Part shown: in pieces, positions 15,001 through 21,073 of the stretch
Numbering within the stretch: position 1 is the stretch's first letter
Layout of the letters: each line of letters starts with the position of its first letter
NCBI RefSeq assembly: GCF_025290835.2
Contig: NZ_JAOCQD020000001.1
Coordinates: 372,001-436,000 of the forward strand
Length of the DNA stretch: 64,000 nt
DNA from: Aquabacterium sp. OR-4
GTDB lineage: Bacteria > Pseudomonadota > Gammaproteobacteria > Burkholderiales > Burkholderiaceae_C
Reading direction: 5' to 3'
Made by a program: the position numbers and the translations under genes
Notes under the pieces: model-generated
What the model was told of the DNA's origin: nothing
Database searches by the model: none
Seen by the model: the letters and a program-made list of their open reading frames with translations, nothing else

Positions 15001-15319
15001 CGGCGAAGGCCTGGTGGTGGCCGAGGCCGCCGACACCGCCAGCGCCTACCTGCGCTGGCTGCGCGGCGACGTGGCGGCGGTGATCAGCGACCAGCACATG
15101 CCCGACGGCAACGGCCTGGTGCTGCTGCAGCGCATCCTGCAGGAGGCGCCGCCCGCGCAGCGGCCGCGCCTGGTGCTGTGCAGCGGCAGCCCGCCGTCGG
15201 TGGAGGCGGCGCGCAGCGCCGGCCTGGACGCCGCGCTGCGCAAGCCGGTCACCGCCGAGGTGATGCGCGAGCTGCTGCGCAACATGGGCCTGGTGGGCGA
15301 GCCCGCCGACAAGGCCTGA
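12044..15319 (+). CDS. BvgS-like hybrid sensor kinase with two periplasmic binding-protein domains
   Basis: A 1091-residue hybrid kinase. A signal/anchor segment (about 5-27) is followed by two tandem SBP_bac_3 Venus-flytrap domains (about 60-280 and 300-520) and a membrane helix at about 539-557. A PAS-like domain comes next (about 575-690), then HisKA with H716 (SASHELRGPLQAV), HATPase with SSGLGLAICKRLAEAM, and one receiver domain (about 965-1085; phospho-Asp within SDQHMPDG). The layout is that of BvgS/EvgS but with no C-terminal HPt domain, so a separate HPt protein or a direct partner would be needed to complete a relay. I chose ATG 12044, which places the signal peptide at the N-terminus; the frame is open back to 12014. 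It starts 39 bases after the DctR-like gene and may be co-transcribed. The periplasmic domains suggest amino-acid or organic-acid sensing. Confidence 0.92.
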   Translation: MRLPNKLLLCLALLLGLASLALPTGAADHFRFRQAPGGTPVLPARDLLDAAERQFLAELPELRVGLNLPDNRPYEVISDNGEISGIQIEILTHLSQSLGLRLRPVVLPSFPETLAALRNREIDLMATVGYEPSREGYMVYTLGTAPNPGAIIGRAIDTRFGDNPTLNGRRVAIERGYVAQQFVRRTFPEALITDQPDTRSALGAVALGEEDFYVGSMLMAMDRIQRDGVAGLEVKKSLLYATGQMHFGVRRDWPLLASALSKGIAALRATPLPGLQAAMQQLQGQVAAPMLGLSPAEQRQLAGRSVLRLGAVRGLELLNEATPDGGHAGIAADYTAQVAARLGVAVDMVPFDSVAQMLDALRAGQIHLVPFLTFTPARAQEVAYSHPYLEMPYFIVARSDAPLFWDLDSLRGKRLALTAQHPLRELLRQRYPDIRIVDAPPGGGAMDMVARREADAAVEVKLYANLRINHDNNGLLRTVAQVEELPAQFHFAASRESAALIPLIDRALADIPATERSRMLRRWVAVDFTPGFAWRRHAPWVLAVGAGLLLLLTASLWWTRRLAAEVRQRRTAEQRLEDVTASLPGVVFQVVLAADGQREQRYISPTAEDFLGTRISPADSVVAALSAHMRPEDAAMLRQARRDSARRQKPLKLTWRYLDPRRGERWLHCEVAVRQLGSGRSAFTGYIVDVSTERALQAQLLDAMQAKNLFVASASHELRGPLQAVTLALQRLSEGPLDAAQRQVCRIAQDSSSALTQLIDDVLDLARFEAGRLTLNPQPLDLPALLAQLVDNHRLAAESRGLRLGLTLDPQLPVRVLADGLRLRQLLVNLVGNAVKYTPQGEVHVSTRRVASADGVGERLLIAVRDTGVGIPPERQHALFEPFGMLHAPADAPPEGSSGLGLAICKRLAEAMTGHIVLTSTPGLGTTVTLDLPLPPEAPEVPAAAPTPAVATPAAAVPADAGGAGPVVLLVDDDAVSRLLLSELLRGEGLVVAEAADTASAYLRWLRGDVAAVISDQHMPDGNGLVLLQRILQEAPPAQRPRLVLCSGSPPSVEAARSAGLDAALRKPVTAEVMRELLRNMGLVGEPADKA

Positions 15320-15361
15320 GCAAGGCGGCCGCGTGGCGGCCCTCGGTGACAATGCCGCGCC

Positions 15362-16402
15362 ATGGCCCTTGGCGAGTTCGACCTCATCACAAAGTACTTC
15401 ACCCGGCCGGCGCGGGCCAGCCTGGGCGCCGGCCTGCCGGGCGGCCACACCGTGCTGGGCGTGGGCGACGATTGCGCGCTGCTGCAGCCGGTGCCCGGGC
15501 GGCAGTGGGCGGTGTCCACCGACATGCTGGTCGAGGGTCGGCACTTTCTCAGCACGGTGCGGCCCGAGCGCCTGGGCCACAAGGCGCTGGCGGTCAACCT
15601 GAGCGATCTGGCCGCCTGCGGCGCCGACCCGGTGGCCTTCACGCTGGCGCTGGCGCTGCCGCGGGTGGACGAAGCCTTCCTGGCCGGCCTGTCGCAGGGC
15701 CTGTTCGCGCTGGCCGATGCGCACGGCATCGCGCTGGTCGGCGGCGACACCACGGCCGGGCCGCTGAACCTGTGCATCACCGTGTTCGGCGAGCTGCCGG
15801 CCGGCCAGGCGCTGCGCCGCGACGGCGCGCGTGCGGGCGATGCGCTGTGGGTCAGCCACCCGGCGGGCGGCGGCATCGGCGATGCGCGGCTGGCGCTGGA
15901 GGTGTTTCGCGGCACGCTGGCGCTGCCCGGTGCGGCCTTCGAGCGCGTGCGCCAGGCGATGGAGCTGCCGCAGCCGCGGCTCGACCTCGGCCGCGCGCTG
16001 CGTGGCCTGGCCACGGCGGCCATTGACGTGAGCGACGGCCTGGCGGGCGATCTGGGCCACATCCTGCGCCGCTCGGGCGTGGCCGCCGAGATCGACGTGG
16101 ACGCGCTGCCGATCAGCGCCGACCTGGCCACGCTGCCGCTGGCGCTGCAGCGCGAGTACGCGCTGGCCGGGGGCGACGACTACGAGCTGCTGTTCACCGC
16201 GCCGGCCGAGGCCGATGGCGCCGTGCGCGCGGCCGCCGAAGCCGCCAACGCGGCCCGGCCCGGCGGCCCGGCGGTGGCGGTGCGGCGCATCGGCCGGCTC
16301 ACGGCGGCCGCGCCTGCCGGGCCCGCGCTGCGCCTGGTGGATGGCAGCGGCCAGGCGCTGGCCCTGGCGCTGCGCGGCTTCGACCACTTCGCCACGCCAT
16401 GA
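15362..16402 (+). CDS. thiL: thiamine-monophosphate kinase
   Basis: A 346-residue enzyme phosphorylating thiamine monophosphate to the active cofactor thiamine diphosphate. It has the AIR-synthase/PurM-like fold with the ThiL N-terminal motif GEFDLITKYF, the metal and ATP motifs GVGDDCALL and STDMLVEGRHF, the segment AVNLSDLAACGADP, and GGDTTAGPLNLCITVFG. Later motifs are IDVSDGLAGDLGHIL and LAGGDDYELLF. The length is typical. The stop overlaps the start of pgpA (ATGA), so thiL-pgpA-pncC form a tightly coupled operon. Confidence 0.96.
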   Translation: MALGEFDLITKYFTRPARASLGAGLPGGHTVLGVGDDCALLQPVPGRQWAVSTDMLVEGRHFLSTVRPERLGHKALAVNLSDLAACGADPVAFTLALALPRVDEAFLAGLSQGLFALADAHGIALVGGDTTAGPLNLCITVFGELPAGQALRRDGARAGDALWVSHPAGGGIGDARLALEVFRGTLALPGAAFERVRQAMELPQPRLDLGRALRGLATAAIDVSDGLAGDLGHILRRSGVAAEIDVDALPISADLATLPLALQREYALAGGDDYELLFTAPAEADGAVRAAAEAANAARPGGPAVAVRRIGRLTAAAPAGPALRLVDGSGQALALALRGFDHFATP

Positions 16403-16974
16403 GCGAGCCGGCCACCCCCGTGGTGACGCAGCCGCTCGCCGCGCCGGCCGGCACGCCGCCGCGTCGGGCCACGGCCGGGCTGATGCTGCGCCACCCGGCC
16501 AGCTTCATCGCGCTGGGCTTTGGCAGCGGGCTCTCGCCGCTGGCGCCGGGCACGGTGGGCACGCTGTGGGCCTGGGCCAGCTTTCTGGCGCTGCAACAGT
16601 GGCTGGGCGAGGCCGGCTGGGCGCTGGTGCTGGCCGGTGGCCTGCTGGTCGGCTGGTGGGCCTGCACACGCTGCGCCCAGCGCCTGGGGCTGAGCGATCC
16701 CGGCGCCATCGTGTGGGACGAGATCCTGGCCTTCTGGCTGGTGCTGTGGCTGCTGACACCGGCCTCGCTGTGGGCCCAGGCGGTGGCTTTTGCGCTGTTC
16801 CGCTTCTTCGATGCCGCCAAACCCGGCCCGGTGGGCTGGGCCGATGCCCGCTTCAAGCAGCGCCCCGGCCGGCCCATCGGCTGGCGCGAGGGCTTCGGCA
16901 TCCTGTTCGACGATCTGGTGGCCGCCGGCTGCACGCTGCTGGTCATCGCCATCTGGAAGGCCAGCCTGGGATGA
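16399..16974 (+). CDS. pgpA: phosphatidylglycerophosphatase A
   Basis: A 191-residue inner-membrane phosphatase that removes phosphate from phosphatidylglycerophosphate in phosphatidylglycerol synthesis. Family motifs include GFGSGLSPLAPGTVGTLWAW, SDPGAIVWDEILAFW, FALFRFFDAAKPGPVGWAD and the C-terminal GFGILFDDLVAAG. Three to four hydrophobic segments are visible. An N-terminal Pro/Ala-rich leader of about 30 residues precedes the conserved part. Its start overlaps the thiL stop and its stop overlaps the pncC start, both as ATGA, so translation is probably coupled through the operon. Confidence 0.95.
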   Translation: MSEPATPVVTQPLAAPAGTPPRRATAGLMLRHPASFIALGFGSGLSPLAPGTVGTLWAWASFLALQQWLGEAGWALVLAGGLLVGWWACTRCAQRLGLSDPGAIVWDEILAFWLVLWLLTPASLWAQAVAFALFRFFDAAKPGPVGWADARFKQRPGRPIGWREGFGILFDDLVAAGCTLLVIAIWKASLG

Positions 16975-17510
16975 GCCCCGCCATCGACACCCTGGTGGCC
17001 ACGCTGGCCGCCACGCTGCGCGCCCGCGGCCTGCAGATGGCCAGCGCCGAAAGCTGCACCGGTGGCCTGATCGCCGCTGCCTGCACCGATCTGGCCGGCA
17101 GCAGCGACTGGTTCGAGCGCGGCGTGGTGAGCTACAGCAACGCCGCCAAGACCGCGCTGCTGGGCGTGCCGGCCGAGCTGATCCACCACCATGGCGCGGT
17201 CAGCGAGCCGGTGGCCCGGGCCATGGCCGCCGGCCTGCTGGCGCAGGCGCCGGTGGCGCTGGCCGTGGCCGTTACCGGCGTGGCCGGCCCCGGCGGCGGC
17301 ACGGCCAGCAAGCCGGTGGGCCTGGTGTGGCTGGCCTGGGCCTGGCGCGACGCCGCCGGTGCGGCGCAGGTGCAGGCCGTGGCCGAGCGGTTTGCCGGCG
17401 ACCGCACCGCGGTGCGCGCGGCCACCGTGGCGCGTGCGCTTCAGGGCCTGCTCGCGCAGGCGCCGCTGGCGGTGCAGCCGGCGCCAGCTCAGCCGGCCGC
17501 AGGTTCGTGA
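16971..17510 (+). CDS. pncC: CinA-type nicotinamide-nucleotide amidase
   Basis: A 179-residue stand-alone CinA C-terminal domain, which deamidates nicotinamide mononucleotide in pyridine-nucleotide recycling. Conserved motifs are MASAESCTGGLIAAACTDLAGSS near the N-terminus, FERGVVSYSNAAKTALLGVP, HGAVSEPVARAMA, and AVTGVAGPGGGTASKPVGLVW. There is no N-terminal molybdopterin-binding-like domain, as is usual for the proteobacterial short form. It starts on the pgpA stop (ATGA). A Pro/Ala-rich tail of about 20 residues ends the protein. Confidence 0.94.
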   Translation: MSPAIDTLVATLAATLRARGLQMASAESCTGGLIAAACTDLAGSSDWFERGVVSYSNAAKTALLGVPAELIHHHGAVSEPVARAMAAGLLAQAPVALAVAVTGVAGPGGGTASKPVGLVWLAWAWRDAAGAAQVQAVAERFAGDRTAVRAATVARALQGLLAQAPLAVQPAPAQPAAGS

Positions 17511-17583
17511 GCCGCGCAGCCCCGGGCGCCTTGGCCCCGGCCTCCCCAACCCGCCACTGGCGCGGCCCCAAGGCCCGCCGGCC

Positions 17584-18564
17584 ATGCCCATGAACATCCT
17601 GCTTGCCGGCAGTTTTGATGACGAGGCCGAGCACCGCCAATGGGCCGCTGCGCTCGATGCCGCGCTGCGCCCGGCCCTGCCCGGCGGGCACCGCCTGCTC
17701 AGCGCGCGTGGTGAGGTGCCCGACGAGACCATCGCCGCCGCCATCGTGGCCAACCCGCCACCCGGCAGCCTGCAGGGCCTGCCGCAGCTGCGCCTGATCC
17801 AGAGCCTGTGGGCGGGCGTTGACCGCCTGCTGGCCGATGCCACGCTGCCGCCCGGCGTGCCGGTGGCACGCATGGTCGATCCGATGATGAACGAGGCCAT
17901 GGCCGAGACCGCGCTGTGGGCCGTGCTGGCCCTGCACCGCGGCTTCTTCACCTATGCCCGCCAGCAGGCCGCCGGGCGCTGGCAGCCGCTGGCCCAGCGC
18001 CGCGCCGACGAGCTGCCGGTGCTGGTGCTGGGGGCCGGCCAGATGGGTGGCACGGTGGCGCGCCGGCTGGCCGCCAACGGCTACCCGGTGACCGTGTGGC
18101 GGCGCCAGGCGCCGGCGGCCGGGGCCGGTCAGGCTGCGGTGAACGCGGTGCACGAGGTGCACGGCCCCGACGGCCTGGGCACCGCGCTGGCCGGCGCCCA
18201 GGTGCTGCTGAACCTGCTGCCGCTGACGCCCGAGACCCGCGGCCTGATCAACGCCCGCCTGCTGGCCGCGCTGCCGCGGGGCGCCGGCCTGGTGAACCTG
18301 GCGCGCGGCGCGCATGTGCTGGATGCCGACCTGCTGGCCGCACTCGACGCCGGCCAGATCGGCCACGCCGTGCTCGACGTGTTCAGCACCGAGCCGCTGC
18401 CGGCCGATCACCGCTACTGGCAGCACCCGCAGGTGAGCGTGCTGCCGCATGCCGCGGCCATGACCGATGCGCGCACCGCCGCGGCCATTGCCGCCGCCAA
18501 CATCGCCGCGCTGGCTGCCGGGCGGCCCATCGCCAACCTGGTGCAACGGGCAACGGGCTACTGA
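17584..18564 (+). CDS. GhrA-type glyoxylate/hydroxypyruvate reductase (D-2-hydroxyacid dehydrogenase)
   Basis: A 326-residue NAD(P)H-dependent reductase of the D-isomer-specific 2-hydroxyacid dehydrogenase family, closest in pattern to E. coli GhrA. The NAD(P)-binding glycine motif is LGAGQMGGTVARRLAANG. Catalytic residues are R241 (NLARGAHV), E270 (FSTEPLP) and H289 (VLPHAAAMT), numbered from ATG 17584. A second in-frame ATG at 17590 is equally possible. Expected substrates are glyoxylate and hydroxypyruvate. It follows pncC by 73 bases on the same strand and may be read through from that operon. No terminator follows; a 13-bp tandem repeat begins about 60 bases after its stop. Confidence 0.9.
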   Translation: MPMNILLAGSFDDEAEHRQWAAALDAALRPALPGGHRLLSARGEVPDETIAAAIVANPPPGSLQGLPQLRLIQSLWAGVDRLLADATLPPGVPVARMVDPMMNEAMAETALWAVLALHRGFFTYARQQAAGRWQPLAQRRADELPVLVLGAGQMGGTVARRLAANGYPVTVWRRQAPAAGAGQAAVNAVHEVHGPDGLGTALAGAQVLLNLLPLTPETRGLINARLLAALPRGAGLVNLARGAHVLDADLLAALDAGQIGHAVLDVFSTEPLPADHRYWQHPQVSVLPHAAAMTDARTAAAIAAANIAALAAGRPIANLVQRATGY

Positions 18565-18622
18565 GCGGCCGGGCCACCGCGCCGCGCCGCCGGGGCGCCC
18601 GCTCAGCCGGTGCCTCCACCTG

Positions 18623-18687
18623 GGGCCAGGTTGTCGGGCCAGGTTGGCGGGCCAGGTTGACGGGCCAGGTTGACGGGCCAGGTTGAC
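18623..18687. repeat. five copies of a 13-bp tandem repeat
   Basis: Five head-to-tail units of GGGCCAGGTTGAC fill the gap between the convergent ghrA-like gene and recG. The last three units are identical; the first two differ at one base each. The array ends 6 bases before the recG stop codon. The unit is not a multiple of three and is non-coding. Confidence 0.95.
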
Positions 18688-18693
18688 GGGCCC

Positions 18694-20880
18694 TCAGGCC
18701 TTCAGGTACTCGGCCCGCGTATCCAGCCAGCGCGCCACATGCGCCTGGGCTGCGGCCGGGTGCTGGCGCAGCAGCCTGGGCGCCTGCTCGCGGGCCAGCG
18801 CCAGCAGCGGCGCGTCGTCGTTGAGGTCGGCAAAGCGCAGCAGGGCGTCGCCGCTCTGGCGCGCGCCCATGAACTCGCCGGGGCCGCGGATCTCGAGGTC
18901 GCGGCGGGCGATCTCGAAGCCGTCGGTGGTTTCGGCCATCGCGCGCAGGCGGTCCTTGCCGGTGGGCGACAGCGGGCCCTGGTACATCAGCACGCACACG
19001 CTGGCCACCGCGCCGCGGCCGACTCGGCCGCGCAGCTGGTGCAGCTGGCTCAAGCCAAAGCGCTCGGCATGCTCGATCACCATCAGGCTGGCATTGGGCA
19101 CGTCCACGCCGACCTCGATCACCGTGGTGGCCACCAGCACCTGCATCGCGCCGCCCGAGAACTGTGCCATCACCGCCGCCTTGTCGGCCGGCGGCATGCG
19201 CCCGTGCAGCAGGCCCACGCTGTGCCCGGGCAGGGCGTCGGCCAGGCGCTGGTGGGTGGCGGTGGCGTTTTCCAGGTCGAGCTTTTCGCTCTCCTCGATC
19301 AGCGGGCACACCCAGTACACCTGGCGGCCCTTGGCCACCTCGGCGGCGATGTTGGCCACCACCATCTCGCGCTTGTCGTCGGCAAACACCTTGGTCAGCA
19401 CCGGCGTGCGCCCGGGCGGCAGCTCGTCGATGGTGCTCACGTCCAGATCGGCGTAGTAGCTCATGGCCAGGGTGCGCGGGATCGGCGTGGCGCTCATCAT
19501 CAGCAGGTGCGGCTCGAGTGCGCGGGTGGCGCCGTCGCGGCCCCCGCCAGGCTCGCCACCCTCGCCGCCGACGGCCTGCAGCTTCTCGCGCAGCGCCAGG
19601 CGCTGGGCCACGCCGAAGCGGTGCTGCTCGTCGATGATGGCCAGGCCCAGGCGGGCGAAGTGCACGTCGTCCTGGATCACCGCATGCGTGCCCACCACCA
19701 GGCCGGCCTCGCCGCTGGCCACGCGCGCCACCATCTCGCGCCGGGCCTTGCCCTTGCGGCTGCCGGTGAGCCAGGCCACGGCGATGCCCAGCGGCTCCAG
19801 CCACTGCACCAGCTTGCGAAAGTGCTGCTCGGCCAGGATCTCGGTGGGCGCCATCAGCGCGCACTGCCAGCCGCTGTCGATGGCCACCGCGGCGGCCAGC
19901 GCGGCCACCACCGTCTTGCCCGAGCCCACATCGCCCTGCAGCAGGCGGTTCATCGGTGTGGCGGGTGCATCGGGTGCATCGGGCGCGACAGGTGCGTCAG
20001 GCGCATCGGGTGCGCCGTGGGCCGGCGGCGGGCTGGGTGTTCGCGCCAGATCCTGCGCAATCTCCTCGCCCACACGCCGCTGTGCGCCGGTGAGCTGGAA
20101 GGGCAGCGCCGCCAGCAGCTGCTCGACCAGGCCACCGGCCCGGGCCTGCAGCCGCGGCGCGGCCTGGGCGCCGCGCTGGGCGCGGGCCATCAACTGGCTG
20201 AGCTGCTGGGCCAGCAGCTCCTCGAACTTCAGGCGCTGCCAGGCCGGGTGGCTGCGGTCTTCCAGTGCCGCCAGCGCCAGGCCGGGTGCCGGGTGGTGCA
20301 GGCGCATCAGCGCCTCGCGCAGCGGCGGCAGACCGGCCGGCACGGTGCCGGGCGGCAGCAGCTCGTCCAGCGGCGCGCGCTGCAGGCCCGAGGCCACGGC
20401 CTTGCGCAGGTACAGCTGCGGCAGCTGCGCGCTGGTGGGGTAGACCGGTGTCAGCGCCTGGGCCAGCGGCGCGCCGGGCACCACGCCCTTGAAGTGCGGG
20501 TGCACCATCTCGCGGCCAAAAAAACCGTGCCGCACCTCGCCACGCACCCGCACGCGCTGGCCGGCGGCCAGGGTCTTCTGGTGGTTGGGGTAGAAGTTCA
20601 GAAAGCGCAGCACCAGCTCGCCGGAGTCATCGGCCAGCTTCACCACCAGTTGGCGGCGCGGGCGCAGCTCGATGCGGCACTCGCGCACCACGCCCTCCAC
20701 CTGCACCGCCTCGCCATCACGCGCCGCGGCAATCGGCGTGATGCACGTCTCGTCTTCATAACGCAGCGGCAGGTGCAGGGCCAGGTCGATGTCGCGGCGC
20801 AGGCCCAGTTTTTCCATCGCCTTCTGCGGCGCGGATTTTTCGCGCGGGGCAGCGGGGGCGGTGGTGGGGGGAGACGGCAT
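18694..20880 (-). CDS. recG: ATP-dependent DNA helicase RecG
   Basis: A 728-residue branch-migrating helicase that remodels stalled replication forks and recombination intermediates. The N-terminal wedge/OB domain (FLNFYPNHQKTLAAGQRVRVRG) precedes helicase motif I GDVGSGKT near residue 315, the DEQH box (IIDEQHRFGV, near 416), motif III SATPIPRTLA and the RecG-specific C-terminal block EIARRDLEIRGPGEFMGARQSG. It is longer than the roughly 690-residue E. coli protein, partly through an Ala-Pro-Asp-rich insertion just before motif I that is encoded by 9-bp repeats. I chose ATG 20880, which matches family N-termini; the frame is open to 21024. It is convergent with the ghrA-like gene. Confidence 0.96.
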   Translation of the reverse strand: MPSPPTTAPAAPREKSAPQKAMEKLGLRRDIDLALHLPLRYEDETCITPIAAARDGEAVQVEGVVRECRIELRPRRQLVVKLADDSGELVLRFLNFYPNHQKTLAAGQRVRVRGEVRHGFFGREMVHPHFKGVVPGAPLAQALTPVYPTSAQLPQLYLRKAVASGLQRAPLDELLPPGTVPAGLPPLREALMRLHHPAPGLALAALEDRSHPAWQRLKFEELLAQQLSQLMARAQRGAQAAPRLQARAGGLVEQLLAALPFQLTGAQRRVGEEIAQDLARTPSPPPAHGAPDAPDAPVAPDAPDAPATPMNRLLQGDVGSGKTVVAALAAAVAIDSGWQCALMAPTEILAEQHFRKLVQWLEPLGIAVAWLTGSRKGKARREMVARVASGEAGLVVGTHAVIQDDVHFARLGLAIIDEQHRFGVAQRLALREKLQAVGGEGGEPGGGRDGATRALEPHLLMMSATPIPRTLAMSYYADLDVSTIDELPPGRTPVLTKVFADDKREMVVANIAAEVAKGRQVYWVCPLIEESEKLDLENATATHQRLADALPGHSVGLLHGRMPPADKAAVMAQFSGGAMQVLVATTVIEVGVDVPNASLMVIEHAERFGLSQLHQLRGRVGRGAVASVCVLMYQGPLSPTGKDRLRAMAETTDGFEIARRDLEIRGPGEFMGARQSGDALLRFADLNDDAPLLALAREQAPRLLRQHPAAAQAHVARWLDTRAEYLKA
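19964..20017. repeat. six imperfect 9-bp in-frame repeats inside recG
   Basis: Six imperfect 9-base units related to GGTGCATCG lie within recG. They encode an (Ala-Pro-Asp/Val)-type spacer immediately ahead of helicase motif I. The unit length preserves the reading frame, so copy-number changes would only lengthen or shorten the linker. Confidence 0.85.
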
Positions 20881-21073
20881 GCGGCGATTCTGCCGTTGGC
20901 CAGGGGTGTGACCGCCTGCACGGCGCGGCCCGTGGCTTCGCCCGGCCGGCCGGGGCTGGGCCGCGGCTGTCGATAATCCGGGCTGGCCGCCCTGCGGCTG
21001 CACCCGGCCGCGCCATCCAGCCACCCGCGCCTTGCCCGACGCAGTTCAACCTGCCCACCGCACGAAAGCCCGC

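Noticed and set aside
11405..16387. A 1660-codon antisense frame spanning several kinase genes and thiL
   Set aside because: Same cause as above; it crosses real gene boundaries and has no recognisable domain.
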